A stretch of 64,000 nucleotides of DNA from Meconema thalassinum (GCA_946902985.2 OX336393.1:48855348-48919347), one strand, 5' to 3'. Numbered from the stretch's first letter, positions 23,122-35,700 are shown. Translations and numbers: made by a program. Notes: generated from the sequence alone by a model not told the origin.

Positions 23122-23169
<48 letters not shown>

Positions 23170-23399
23170 TTATTGGTTTTACGTCCCTTTTAACTACTGT
23201 TGCTTTTAGAAACGCCGGGGTGCCAGAATTTTGTCCCGAAGGGGATCTTTAACGTGCCAGTAAATCTACTAACACCGCTCCCTCGCATTTGTGCACCCTC
23301 AAATGCCAGCTGACTGCGCCAGGATACGAACCTGAAACATACGGTCCAGCAAGCGAGAACGTTACCGCTGAGCCACGCCGCCAGTCCGGTCGATTATGT
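23112..23399 (-). mobile_element. tRNA-headed SINE with perfect 12-bp target duplications
   Basis: The insert 23124-23387 is flanked by GGTCGATTATGT on both sides (23112-23123 and 23388-23399). On the minus strand it begins GGCGGCGTGGCTCAGCGGTA (A box), then TTTCAGGTTCGTATCCTGGC (B box), a body with TTAAAGATCCCCTTCGGGAC, and ends in a (TTA)n tail seen as (TAA)n on the plus strand at 23124-23168. A second copy of this family lies at the right edge of the window. Confidence 0.92.
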
Positions 23400-23740
23400 C
23401 TCCAGATCCATAACATTCTTTAGATACTTCTTATCTTTCTTTCTTCAATGATGGTAGCAGTTTTTATCTAGGTTGTGGCGTTTGGTAGAGGTAAATCGTT
23501 TCTAAGGTCTTCAACAAAGAATAGTTCTATTATACTCTTTGATAATAACAACGAGTTATAACTATACTCAAACATTTAGGAGAAAGTAGGCTATATGTTC
23601 TTTACTGAACATCTTGTTTCTTAATTATTCTTACTGAGGAATTGGGCAAACTTATTTCAATAAAGTTGGTATTTGGTGTTTCACGGCCATTGAATCCCCG
23701 CACAAGGCACGGCTTGAACCTAGAAAAGTTGCTGAGTTGG

Positions 23741-24100
23741 ACTTTGGACTAATGGTGCAGCAGAAAAGAGGAGAATTGAAGCGTTTGAAAATTGGTGATA
23801 CAGGAGAATGATGATCAGATAGGTAGATAGGGTAACAAATGAAGAGGTATTAAGACGAGTGGGAGAGGAGGGATGTTTCTGGCGACTGCTAATGAAGAGA
23901 AGAGATAGGAGGGTAGGGCTCATATTAAGATACCCAGGAATAGCAAGCTTAGTTATGGATGGGAGGGTCGAGGACAAGAACTGTAGAGGTAAACCAGGGT
24001 TAAACAGAATGCCTCGGATGTAGGGCGATTAGCTCAGGAGAGGGAGACATGGAGGGCTGCATCAAACCAGTTAAAAATCTGAAGACTCAAACAACAACAA
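23741..24100 (+). pseudogene. RTE LINE 3'-end fragment, same subfamily as at 37 kb
   Basis: It matches the last 360 bp of the RTE copies at 36.8-37.5 and 50.0-50.6 kb, from AGAGGAGAATTGAAGCGTTT to the tail TGAAGACTCAAACAACAACA. Frameshifts and a deletion (the GGTTAGGATATGTTAAACAG block is reduced) make it non-coding. It is 5' truncated, as is normal for LINE insertions, directly after a fragment of the 17.4-kb repeat (23668-23740). Confidence 0.85.
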
Positions 24101-25118
24101 TCGGCAATTTTAATTACTTCGAGAGGCATGTGAGGCAAAAGTGTTGTTGGAGAATTTCAATCCCTGGGATGTAACACTGGAAGAGACTGCATAATGTATA
24201 TCAGCGGCCAAGGTGCGAGATATTCAGCTATAGGTCTATTAATAGCGATATGTTGACGTTCAAATCATCAATAAGTATGGCAAAATTACATCCAGAATAG
24301 CTTAAGGAAGAATACTTTTAATTCCCCATATTCCGATAGATTTGCCATTCCAGTGTGCAAGAGTGCAGTTCCCTCTTCAAACAATATTCGCAATTTATTT
24401 AACAAAGCGCAATGACACACACTTAACAGTAGCACGTGTACATTTAGACAAAACCTTTTTTACCCATGGGCAACTGTAAGTGGCGTGCTCGCGAGCATCC
24501 GGACAACAAAATCGTTATTTCTCAGCAGAAGATGGCAAAACCAAAAACGTAATTTTAAAATGTGTTAACATTATGTAACATCGAACCCTGCAGACTTTCA
24601 CAACTCTATAAAATTCCCACTTTGCTGCTCATATCAATATACTGTATGTATCAGAATATTCAGAATTAGAATGGACCCACCTGTAGCCGCTTTTGCTGTA
24701 ATAGAATAGACCAATTATCAGCAATAATGCATCGTCCCCATTGTCTTGATCACGGGCGAAGCCGCGGGTACCTGCTAGTAACATGATAAAGAGGTGTGTA
24801 TTTTGCATCATTGTCGTGAAAATCCAATTCTTGGACGGTAGTTATAGTTTTTAGCCTATTTTCATCATATGAAAAAAATAGACAGTTCTGACATTTCGTA
24901 ATTCCCTTGCAGGGAAATATGTGGCAGTGCTTAGCCTGCCTGCCAAGTTTCATATTGATATCTTTTGTATTTCCAAGAAGAAAGATACGAAGACATAAAA
25001 GGAAATGACAGCTTAATTTGAGCCTTCATTTCTTTTGTTAGTCCCCCCTGGGGCTCACGACTAGTGCGACGTGGGTTAGCGACAAGGGGGCCCCAGCTGC
25101 GTTGGGCATTACTTCCAC
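24101..25118. other. Unassigned, with two short repeat fragments
   Basis: 24750-24785 carries the complement of the recurring TAGCA..CCCGCGGCTTCGCCCG terminus. 24800-24865 repeats 17545-17600. No gene recognised. Confidence 0.4.
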
Positions 25119-25289
25119 CATGACGAATAGAAGGAGAAAGTGAGGAGACTCCTGAAGTTCAAGCGCGCCTCGCCAGGCAGCGCTAGAGTGGGCAAGTTCC
25201 ACACTGCCGGGGTCAGCTGGTCTTAGGGATGGTGCTAAGGGAAACGAATTACTTTGTAACTAATACTCTTTTAAAAAGTAATTAGCGGT

Positions 25290-26090
25290 TACAATTAAAA
25301 TAGCACGGCAGGGCACAATGGAAAATATAATTCACGGAAATAAGAACTACGGTCTTCATTGCATGTTACGGAATGCACAGATTCCTGGAGTATACAGTCG
25401 GAGAAAGCCCAGATCTTTCTCGTAACATCTGCAGGATTAAGGATGTGAGATTGTAGAGAGCTTGACTTGCCACTGACTCCTAACGAATTCCTGGCCTTTG
25501 TATTTGATTGACTACCATCACAAGTAAAGCCAGCCACCCTCGCCCCAGCCTCTTCTAACTGCAAAATCACCTAGACTATATTAGAATTTTTTGCGAGAAA
25601 AACCCCTGGAGTAGCATTTTTGCTTGCATAAACAACAACTGGCTGCACCCAATTATGCACGAAAGGTACGAACTTGAACACTAGAGCGTGATTTGCAAGT
25701 ACGTGATTCTGGAGGTCAGGTGTGTGTCCACCTAAATCAACTAATCCATCTACTTTATCAGAAAAGCTATTTAACTCGATTTCTTCTCTTAGCTTCTCTT
25801 CTTCGAAAATTACAACACCGTAACGTGAATTATCATTCTTTTCTTCCTTAAAATAGTCTTAAATAGCATTTATACGATGCGTATAACTCCATAAGGGCAC
25901 TTAAGTCCTTTACAAAGTTTTCTCAAGTGACTTTCTGAAGGCACAGGCAAGAGATTATGTCGCCGACAATGACGGGATCCTTTCGGTGATTTTATTCTCA
26001 ACAATGAACACTCTAAAATGAATTCATTGCTGTACCTCATTCCATTGGGAGATTTTTCCTGGCATTTCTTGCTAAGGTGTTCGTTATCAG
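25290..26090 (-). pseudogene. P-element transposase, catalytic-region remnant
   Basis: Downstream of the MITE the minus strand reads DNEHLSKKCQEKSPNGMRYS, LRIKSPKGSRHCRRHNLLPV, PSESHLRKLCKG and, after a stop, GLVDLGGHTPD, HNWVQPVVVYASKNATPGVF and LEEAGARVAGFTCDGSQSNT. These match, in order, the helix-turn-helix, the first RNase-H-like block with its Asp (DGLVDLG) and the WVQP and TCDG blocks of P/THAP9 transposases. Two in-frame stops (near 25860 and 25570) and truncation after AFSDC show it is dead. Confidence 0.85.
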
Positions 26091-26439
26091 GGGCGGATCC
26101 AGGGGAGGGCGAGGAGGGCGACCGCCCAGGGCTCCGCGGTCCTAGGGGCCCCGCGCCATGGATTTTTCTACATTTAATTAATTAATTAATTAAGTATACT
26201 TTTCAAACTAATTTATAATTCATCTTCCTTTCTTCAGTGCAGCTATGACCTCTCGAGACCGTTTAGCAAGTTAAGATTTCAGTGAAATAATACAAGTCTT
26301 CAGCCGGGAAAAAAAGTCGCAAAGTAATATTTTAATATTTCATTGTTTACATAATCTTATTCAAGGTGACTTAAAGGTTTCTTTCATATTATTAAAATAA
26401 TGTACTGTAGTGTATTCAAAATATTGTAACTATTCTTTA

Positions 26440-26486
<47 letters not shown>

Positions 26487-26593
26487 AACTATTTTCCATT
26501 TTATTCGATAATTTTTTTCTATTGTTGAGGGCCCCACCTTATCATATCGCCCAGGGCATCGCAAGGCCTGGACCCGCCACTGTAATCGTTATC
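26091..26593. mobile_element. hAT-type MITE with perfect 8-bp target duplications
   Basis: The 487-bp insert 26099-26585 lies between two copies of TCGTTATC (26091-26098 and 26586-26593). Its ends are imperfect inverted repeats: CAGGGGCGGATCCAG at the left, complement CAGTGGCGGGTCCAG at the right, followed inward by CGCCCAGGGC and GGGGCCCC on both sides. It contains a (TTA)n run (26443-26483) and no gene. Eight-bp duplications with CAG-x-GGCGG ends are typical of hAT elements. Confidence 0.87.
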
Positions 26594-26925
26594 TTTGTAA
26601 TTAAATGCCTGTGAAATTCGAACCTGCTTCTCCAGCAAATTAATTCTCGATTTTGCTGAGTTGAGGCGGGATCTAACGCGAATTAAATTACGGTTAGCAT
26701 TCTTTAGGCGCCTTTTGAGCAATATTATAGTCTTTTCAGCATCAGTAAGTACACTAGAATGACCCAAATTCTTATCAACATTGGACTGACCTTTTAATGC
26801 CTCATTCGTTGCTCCACTCCCATCTTCAATCTTCTTTCTTCTTTTTCTGGTGGTGTCGAGATTCGTTTTCCTGTTGGGAGCTTTACGGGACTTATTCTCA
26901 CTACTTCGGTAAATTAGGGGGGAAA
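26586..26925 (-). pseudogene. P-element transposase, coiled-coil region
   Basis: In the frame that follows the THAP domain after the break, the sequence is basic (RKAPNRKTNLDTTRKRRKK) and then forms a heptad-like segment (TIILLKRRLKNANRNLIRVR, NSAKSRINLLEKQVRIS). In P transposase a leucine-zipper-type coiled coil follows the THAP domain and mediates dimerisation. The segment runs up to the MITE insertion and resumes on its far side. Confidence 0.75.
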
Positions 26926-27197
26926 TGAGGCACTGCTCCAGGACGTAACTTCCACCACACACGAGAGATTTCCACTTCTTCACCATTCACTATAAAATTA
27001 TCTGATTTTACTATCAAATCATCAGAGAAATGAATTTGACAAATTCTACTACTACGCGTTAACTTCGTATCCTTTCGTGGAATAGCTCTGACCCATTTTT
27101 CAAATTGATTTGTATCCTTCGGTGGTGAAAAAAATCGTATATCGTCAACTACTCGACCATACCCTGACTTACAGCCAGGTACAAAACAATAAGGCAT
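26901..27197 (-). pseudogene. P-element transposase, THAP DNA-binding domain
   Basis: This is the first 98 codons from an ATG at 27197, 296 bp inside the right terminus. The C2CH zinc ligands of a THAP domain are all present: C4 and C9 (MPYCFVPGC), then C53 and H56 (RICQIHF), with the conserved W35 and the closing AVP-x-F box as AVPHFPPNLP. The domain would bind the element's own subterminal DNA. The frame ends at 26901. The protein continues in another frame, and a six-C run just upstream is the likely indel site. The domain itself looks intact. Confidence 0.88.
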
Positions 27198-27493
27198 GTT
27201 GAACTATTAAATGAACCAAGCCACATAAGAAATATGTTTGAAGTACACAAAACACAAAACGCTGATGTACACAAGACACAATGAACTGAATTTAAGAACT
27301 GAAACCAAAGAAAATTCAATTTAATTCACACAAATATCTCACACAGTAACTTCTCGCGCACTTTCTACGACCCGGCTCGACGGAAACACAGCACGTGTTG
27401 GACATAATCGCTTACAGTGCTTGTAGCGGCGGGACCAGAAACTACCGTGCTAAAATGGCGGAGTCCTCACACTAGGTCCTTCTATTCGTCATG

Positions 27494-28109
27494 GTATTAG
27501 TTAAAGTTTTCATTCTCATCTCATGTTTCACTATCACCCAAACCATTAGGGGCATTAACCTAGATGTTAGGCCCCTTAAAACAACAATTATCATCATCAT
27601 CATCATCTTTTGATAGTTTCTTCAGTCTTCCTGCGATCCTCTTCTGAATGTGCCCAATGGATTCAAGTACAGTATTTTTAATTCATTTTCAGGACCATGA
27701 GTGTTACTGTCCAGCATTATCTTGGAAGCACTTGAGTCACCATCTCCTAAATACTACCCCATCCTTTTGTACTGAAACCATTAATATTTTTCTCATCCCT
27801 GCAGGTTGCATACCTCCACATGAATCACTGCCCTATTCTATTATTTTGTCTTCATCTTTCTTCCTGTTTATAAAAATGTGACAAAACTTACTTAGTATCT
27901 CTACGTCTAAAACTGTATCTGTCAAATCAAAACAAACTTTCCGCGATATTCACCATGCTTTAACAACCGAAATGCACTTCACAGCTTTCTTCAAAATTGC
28001 TAAGTATGATACAGACGTAAATAATTCAGCGAAGATGAAAAATAAAAATACGTGAAAAAGGGGGCGTGATATTTAAATTCTTAAGTGCACTTACTGTCGG
28101 CCAAAGTAT
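27494..28109. other. Unassigned; probable LINE 3' tail at 27540-27608
   Basis: GGGGCATTAACCTAGATGTT followed by AGGCCCCTTAAAACAACAAT and an (ATC)n run looks like the 3' tail of a LINE or a SINE that copies it. No coding part is attached. The rest is unrecognised. Confidence 0.45.
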
Positions 28110-30565
28110 TATGTGCACTCGAGTTTGAAGGTTGTTTGTGAATTAACCAATAGACCTACATAATATCCAATAACATCATCATTTTCGTCGTTCTATTTTA
28201 CGTTAGTTAATGTAGGTTTGGAATTTGTAGCCTACTTTTCACATTTTGCAAAAATGAGGAAAAAGTAGGCTTATGAGATCGGGCAAATGTGTGTTTGTCT
28301 GTCTGTCTGACTGTCTGTCTGTCCTTCTGTCTGTCTGTTTGTCTGGCTGTGTGTGTGTGTGTGTGTGTGTCCCTATCAACTCCTAAACGGCTGCAGCAAT
28401 CGAAACAAAATTTGGTAGGAGTAAAGATCTATACCTTAATATCTCAGGGCCATATTTGAAAATGTAGTCAGTGCTACCAACTGCTGAAACATTGCAATTG
28501 AAATTTGAGCTCCATGTTGTATATCTTGGAAGGTATCAATGGGAGCTATTTCAACATTGGCACACATATAGATAATAATATTGCAGGTACATTTCCAGGA
28601 GGCCATACATGTCAGTGTTGCCAAAATGATTATAAGCCTGCTGATAGGTCCAAATTTTAAATGCATATAACCTCTACACTATCAATTGGATTTCAATCAA
28701 ATTTCGTATGTGCTATGTGTACATAAACATATATTACTGAGCGTATTCTGAGGATCCACCAGGGCGGCTAACTGTTGAAAAATGGTCTCAATTTTTTAAA
28801 TCCAAATACCCATATATCAGAAAGTATGCAAGCCGACAGCATCAAACTATGCACACGTATAGTACCTGACATTCTATATTAATTTGCAGTAACGTATATA
28901 CGTCAGTGCTACCAACATGATTCTAAGCCTACTGAGAGGTCCAAATTAAAATACATGTAACTTCTATACTATCATTTGGATTTCAACCAAATTTCGTGTG
29001 TGGTATGTGTACCATAACACATATGACTATGCCGATTCTTAAGAATAACCAGGGCTGCCAACTGTTAATAAATACTGTCTCTATTGTTGTTACCCTAATA
29101 TCAATATATCAGAAAGTATGCAAGCCAATAGCTCTAAACTTTGCACACGTATAGTACCTGGCATTTTAGATTAATTTGGAATAACTAATATAGGCCTACG
29201 CCAGTGCTGCCAACATTATTTTAAGCTGCTGATAGGTCCAATTTTAAAATGCATGTAACTTCTATACTAACTAATGGATTTCATTCAAAATTGACACAAC
29301 ATTAGATCATATTATTTCAGATTATTTCTGACCAATACATGTATGTCATTGTTGCCAACATGATTTTACGCGCGCTGTTAGATCCAATGTTTAACTGCAT
29401 GTAACCTCCATGCTATCCATTGGACTTCAACCACATTTTGTATTCTGTACCTTAAGAGATGGAACTAAGAATATATTCAGTCACCAGGACTGCCAACTGT
29501 AGTTCTCTATTAGGCTACGTTATGCCAGGTAAACAGTATTTCGAACTAATTATAAATTTCGATGTTACCAACTTAATTTCGTCATTATTCTAGATTGATC
29601 CATAATATAGATTAATCATTAGCATGATTCTTTAATTTTAAGACAAGTAGGCTCTTTAGTTCGTCACAGAACTTCTTGTTAATTTATGTTTCAATATTTT
29701 TTATCGGAGTTGGAACACAAAAAGGGCCCGTTTATAAGCGGGTTTCAACCATGAGTCACATTTAAGAATTATTATCTCAAAAACCCATCATTAGGTCGAA
29801 TCCAAATTTTAACACAATATACAATGGAATGTTCTAAAACTGGTTTATTAATTTCAAAATTGTGTATGTCCAAGAAACAAAGTTGTTATCATTTTTGTAA
29901 GGGAACTTTTACTTGGCCCGGGGTGGTTTGAAAATGTAGTTCTTGGTCGCGTTGTAATCCGTATACATCAAAACGTTATGCTGTATGACTGTGAAATACG
30001 TACATTAATTCACTTATTTTATATCGGATTGTATTTGTACGGGGAAATAAGACATGGTTCACCAGCTAGCCGCTCCGGGGAAAGCTGTACAGCGTTGCTG
30101 AGATGGAGCCCATCACTTCCGAGCGAGGCGCGCCATGAGGCGTATGGGCTCCATACAGCATTACTTATTGATGTATAATGATTACAACGCGACTAAGAAC
30201 TACATTTTCCAACCACCCCGGGCTGAGAAAGCGTTATCTTACAAAATTGATAGCAACTTTGTTTCTTGGACACACATAAATTTGAAATTAATAAACCAGT
30301 TATACAACATTCCAATGTATATTGTGTTAAAATTTGGATTCGATCTGATGACGGGTTTTTGAGATAATATTTCTGGAATGTGACGCATGGTTGAAACACG
30401 CTTAAAAACGGGCCCTTTTTGTGTTCCAACTGCGTTAAAAAATATTAAAAAATCCAAACCTACATGAACTAACATAAAATATAACGACGAAAATGATTAT
30501 GCTATTGGATTTAATGTAGGTCTATTGTTTACTTCACAAACAACCTTCAAACTCGAGTGCATATA
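28110..30565. mobile_element. Large foldback element with long inverted arms
   Basis: The left arm (28110-28225 plus 29681-29987) is the inverted copy of the right arm (30148-30565). Matched landmarks: TGCACTCGAGTTTGAAGG with its complement at 30544-30561, GTAGGTTTGGA with TCCAAACCTAC, ACACAAAAAGGGCCCGTTT with AAACGGGCCCTTTTTGTGT, and GTCGCGTTGTAATC with GATTACAACGCGAC. Only about 160 bp in the middle is single copy, and it holds a smaller palindrome (ATGGAGCCCAT and ATGGGCTCCAT). The left arm is split by Helentron-like copy F. No transposase is seen, so it is non-autonomous; superfamily unknown. Confidence 0.8.
28226..29680 (-). mobile_element. Helentron-like element (HINE), copy F
   Basis: Read on the minus strand it starts ACAAGAAGTTCTGTGACGAA at 29679, has AGCCTACTTGTC, two internal modules (landmarks near 29055 and 28765), a CA/CAGA microsatellite (28276-28372) and ends in the hairpin GTGAAAAGTAGGCTAC at 28227. 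It sits in the left arm of the foldback element, whose right arm preserves the uninterrupted site. Confidence 0.85.
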
Positions 30566-31018
30566 AGACTATATTACCAACATAATAACATACGGTAGCA
30601 ATGTCATCAATAACATTAATTTTTTTCATATTTTGGAAGGATTTCGTGCACATCACCCATTAAGGGGCTCATACACTGCTCAGGGATCTGAATAGCGTCA
30701 ACCTGCATCTGGACATGGCCCATGACCGAGTAAATTGGAGACAGCGGATTCACATAGCGGACCTTGACACGACGAGGCGGGACTAACGCTAAAGGAAAAA
30801 AAAAAGAATATTGAATTAAAGTATGAATTTCGAAGATAACAACAGGAACTGAATTTTGAAAACCTCAAGAAAGAACATTGAAACCTTCAAGGGTTTTGTA
30901 ATGAGTGCCTACCATAATTTTGAAAAACTTTTTAAAAACTTTTAATGTGATTTAGTGTATAAGTGATTTAAGTGTGTTATATGTTAACATTTTATCACAT
31001 CCAATGTAGAAAGTGATG
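30566..31018 (+). pseudogene. Short LINE ORF C-terminus (30692-30784) in unassigned DNA
   Basis: A plus-strand frame at 30692-30784 reads DMAHDRVNWRQRIHIADLD followed by TTRRD and a stop. R-x-x-W-R-x-R-x-x-x-A-D-P/L before the stop is a common ending of insect non-LTR ORF2 proteins. An A-rich stretch follows at 30791-30802. Only this tail is recognisable and the surrounding sequence is unassigned. Confidence 0.45.
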
Positions 31019-32145
31019 TTTAACCTACTTTTCGCATTTTGCAAAAATGAGGAAAAAGTAGACTTATGAGATCGGGCAAATGTGTGTCTGTCTGTCCTTC
31101 TGTCTGTCTGTCTGTCTGGCTGTGTGTGTGTGTCCCCCCTATCAACTCCTAAACGGCTGCAGCAATCGAAACAAAATTTGGCAGCAGTAAAGATCTATAC
31201 CTGAATATTTCACGGCCATATTTGAAAATGATGTCAGTGCTACCAACTGCTGAAAAATCGGAATTGAACTTTGAGCTCCATGTTGGATATCTTGGAAGGT
31301 AAGAATGGGAGCTATTTCGAAATTGGCACACGTATAGATAATAATATTGCAGTTTAATTTCCAGGAAGCAATACATGGCAGTGTTGCCAAAATGATTATA
31401 AGCCTGCTGATAAGTCCAAATTTTAATTGCATATAACTTCTACACTATCAATTGGATTTCAACCAAATTTCGTATGTGCTATGTGTATATAGACAAATAT
31501 TACTGAGCGTATTCTTAAGAGCCACCAGGGCTGCCAACTGTTAATAAATGCTCTCAATTTATTTTATCCAAATACCCATTTATCAGAAAGTATGCAAGCC
31601 GACAGCTTTAAACTTTGCACACGTATAGTACATTACATTCTATATTAATTTGGAGTAATTAATATACGTCAGTGCTTCCAACATGATTCTAAGCCTGCTG
31701 ATTGGTCCAATTTTAAAATACATGTAACTTCTATACAAATAAATGGATTTCATCCAAAATTGGCACAACAATAGATCATAATAGTTCAGATTATTTCTGA
31801 CCAATACATGCATGACATTGTTGCCAACATGATTTTACGCGCGCTGTTAGATTCAATGTTTAACTGCATGTAACGTCCATGATATCCATTGGATTTCAGC
31901 CAAATTTTGTATTCTGTTCCTTAAGAGATGGAACTAAGGATATATTCAGTCTCCAGGGCTGCCAACCGTAGTGCTCTATTAGGCTACATTATACCAGGTA
32001 TATTTCGAACTAATTGGACGTTTCGATATTACCAACTTAATTTCGTCATTATTCTAGATAGGTTCATATACTGTAGATTTATCATTGTCATGAATCTTAA
32101 TTTTAAGAAAAGTAGGCTCTTTAGTTCGTCACGGAACTTCTTGTT
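31019..32145 (-). mobile_element. Helentron-like element (HINE), copy G
   Basis: Minus-strand start ACAAGAAGTTCCGTGACGAA at 32143, AGCCTACTTTTC, one internal module (landmark near 31525), CAGA/CA microsatellite (31083-31134) and hairpin end GCGAAAAGTAGGTTAAAC. It is about 330 bp shorter than copy F, which is close to one module. Confidence 0.85.
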
Positions 32146-32764
32146 AAGTGCTGCCAACACATTGAAGGCAGAAGGCCATGACTCAGCGAGTCTGGGAAGA
32201 CTTTCGATCCCGTATTTTATGTATTTTATAAGGACATTTCGTCTCTTTTATAATATTTTTACAGTTTATATAATGTTAATAGGTTGCCTATTCATAGTGC
32301 ATATTAAGTTATTGTGATAGCGAGGACTCACTTCGCAGTGTTTGGTAACGTTATAGTACACGGTCATTGTTCACTTACATAACCTCATGTTGGTAGGATA
32401 TATTCTACAGTTGGATGTATGTACACTTCTCTCTGAATGTTCACACTGAATAGTGTTTGAAAGTGATATGCTTGATTTGAAGGCACCAAATCATAGTGAA
32501 ATAACATGAATGTCAAAACAGCAAATAAGTGTATTGTTGCCTTACGTAAATTGCATGAGCGGAGTACAGGTTATGATCAGCTGTGACTAAACCAATGAGA
32601 TGAATTCATGAAGATATCTCATTTCTCCTTCTGTGAGTATTCCTATTAATATTCTTTCTGTCAGTGAATACAATGCAGAATAGAAAGAATACTGAAGCAT
32701 TATCAAATTCTCGGACGAAGACAGTTAAGTTTACATGATACAAACCGATAAATTGCTGTTAAGT
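32146..32764. other. Unassigned intergenic DNA
   Basis: No gene or recognised repeat. Confidence 0.4.
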
Positions 32765-35700
32765 AGTGTAACGACCTCTGTGGGTTGGGGCTGTAGAATC
32801 GACCCATGGTATTCCCTGCCTGTCGTAAAAGGCGACTAAAAGGGGACCGAGCAGCCGCCGGTATAAGTGGCTCCCCTCTTTCGCAAATTGCAGATAGGGT
32901 CAGGGCACTCTTTTTTCCTTGGAGTGAGAAATCGCTCCTAAAGGTGGATGAACCAGCAGGATTTGGTCAACAGCATAAGAATGGAGAAGGCCACGGGAAA
33001 CCACTCCATTAAAGGCCTTTATGTGTATCCCAAGAAAACCTATGATGAGTCCAAAGACAAATGTTAGTGAAGTTGCCAACTGCGGGATCACACCTCAAAG
33101 GAATGATGTCGGGCGCGCAGGAGAGGAAATGGGGCCTCTCAGGTCGTTATCCGGAGAAATCCCTATTTAAAATTGGAACATGGAATGTTCGAACTATGTT
33201 ACAAGCTGGGAAACTAGAGAACTTGAAAAGAGAAATAGACCGACATAAATTAGATATTTTAGGATTAGCTGAAACACGTTGGAGAGAAGAAGGAGAGTTC
33301 ACAAGCGAAGACTTCAAAGTCTTGCACTCCGGAATTGAGAATGGTCAAGGCGGTGTAGGTTTGGTCCTAAATGCTAACTCTTCAAGATCCCTAATGGATG
33401 TTGAAGCTATTGAAAACAGAATTATCATAGCACGTTTTCTGGCAACACCCGTAAATTTAGTTGTGGTGCAGGTATATATGCCTACGTCCAGCAGTGATGA
33501 TGATGAGATCGAAGAAATGTAAGAGAAGCTGGAAGAATTACTGTGTAAGACAAAGGCTAGCGAGAACATTATTATAATGGGAGACTGGAATGCAGTGATT
33601 GGTGAGGGAAAAGAAGGATTTGCAGTAGGAGGGTATGGTCTTGGTAGAAGAAATTCACGAGGTCAACGTCTTCTCGAATTCTGTGAACAAGAGAGGTTCG
33701 TTATAAGTAACACTTGGTTTACCTCACCAAAGAGGCGGAGATATACTTGGAAAAAGCCAGGTGATGATCAACGTTACCAGATTGACTATATTCTTGTCAA
33801 GGAAAGATACAAAAATCAAGTGAAGAAATCCATGGCATATCCGGGCGCTGACATCTGTTCTGATCATTCTCTACTAGTAATGAGTACGGAACTGAAATTT
33901 AAACGCAGGATTCAGGGAAAACCAACAAAGAAGTGGAATCTTGAAGCATTTAAAAGCGAGCGTACTAAAAGGCAATATCAGGAAGCCACTGATGACAACA
34001 TATCATCATATGCAAACAACTCACAAACTGTTGATCATTTATGGTCAATAGTCGAATTCTCCATCGAAAAGGCTGCTGAAGACTATGTGGGATTTGTGGA
34101 TAGAGTGAATCGCAAACCATGGATCACACAGGACATTCTCTTAAAGATGGATGAAAGAAGAACATTTAAAAACGACTCTTCAGAAGTAGGCAGAAATAAC
34201 TACCGAATGCTAAAGAACCAGATTGATCGACTCTGTCGGGAGAAGAAAATGGAGTGGTGGCAGTCAAAATGCGAAGAGATCGAATTTCTGCAAAAACAAG
34301 GAAGAACAGATTTAGCCTACCAAAAGATCAGGGAAACTACTAAGAAACAAAAAGGATACCGCACTAGACAGTTCCGTGATACACATGGGAATCCTATATC
34401 AGACCTGAATTACAAGAAGGAACACTGGAGGATGTATGTTGAAGATCTATTCGCAGAACCAATTCCATTCCTTTTGCCAACACGTGGCGAGGAAGACAGG
34501 TCAGTTGCAGAAGATAGAATTATTAGATCAGAGTTCGATGAAGCTCTAAAATCAATATCCATGGGTAAAACACCAGGTATTGACAATGTTCCTGCCGAAC
34601 TAATCAAGAAGAGTGGGGATAGTACACTTGAATGGATATTCAAATTGGTAGCAAGAATTTTCGAAGAAGATAAATGGCCTCACGAGTTTTACACCAGCAT
34701 CATCATTCCAATTCCAAAGAAGACTGTACCAGTTGAATGTGGTGACTATCGGACCATTAGTCTCATCCCTCATGCATCAAAGATACTTCTGCAGATTTTA
34801 AGGAAAAGGATGGAAATATACATCGAACAGTATCTAGACAACTCTCAATTTGGTTTTCGAAAGAATATGTCTACACGTGATGCTATCGGGTCCTTGCGAT
34901 GTCTTGGAGAAAAGATGTTAAGTGTAAACAGAAACCTTTACGTGTGCTTTGTGGACTTAGAAAAAGCATTTGATAAAGTCAGCTGGCACAAGCTGTTTCC
35001 TCTTCTGAATCAAATAGGTTGTCCCCATCGATTAATCAGATTAATATTTGATCTGTATATAAATCAAACTGCTGTTGTTCGGCTTGGAAATGACGTATCA
35101 GAACCCGCTAAGATCCGAAAAGGTGTGCGACAAGGTTGTTTGCTGTCCCCTGGACTGGTCAATGCCTTCGCTGAAGCTATAACTAAGTGGGCTTTTAAAG
35201 GTTATAATATGGGAGTGAAAGTTGGTGGAAGACTTATCCAGAATATTAAATTTGCCGATGATCTGGCATTACTTGCAGTAAATCCGCATACATTAACAAA
35301 CATGTTGCAATGTTTAAATGATACAGCTACAGAATATGGAATGAAAATCAATTTTAAGAAGACCAAGATTCTGGTGATAAGTAAGCATCAACACGAACTA
35401 AATATTACCATAAATAAAGAACCAGTACAACAGGTCAATCGTTTTAAATACCTTGGCCAGATCTTCACAGAAGACCTACGATGTGAAGTTGAAATCAGGA
35501 GCCGTATAGCCATGGCCAAGCAGGCATTCCGTGAAAAGCATTCTCTAATTTGTCAACGCTCAATGTCCCTCAGCCTTAGAAAACAACTGGTTAAGACCTA
35601 CATATGGCCAGTTGCAATGTACTGCAGTGAGACCTGGTCAATGAATAGAGGTGACATTAAACGACTAGAAGCGTTTGAGATGTGGTGTTGGCGCCGAATG

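Larger units (their letters stand above)
25119..27493 (-). mobile_element. Degenerate P-element transposon
   Basis: The termini are inverted repeats: CATGACGAATAGAAGGA at 25119-25135 and its complement ending at 27493. A second block with GTGAGGAGACTCC follows inward on each side. Starting CATGA is usual for P elements. The minus-strand coding order is THAP domain, coiled coil, then the P-type transposase core, exactly the order of P transposase and THAP9. A hAT-type MITE interrupts it at 26091-26593. I could not match the 8-bp duplications expected outside the termini. Confidence 0.85.

Noticed and set aside
23112..23180. CRISPR-like or regulatory trinucleotide array
   Set aside because: The TAA run is the 3' tail of a SINE with exact target duplications.
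30193..30475. Two 78-codon minus-strand ORFs
   Set aside because: They lie inside the right arm of the foldback element and reflect the inverted repeat, with no protein features.
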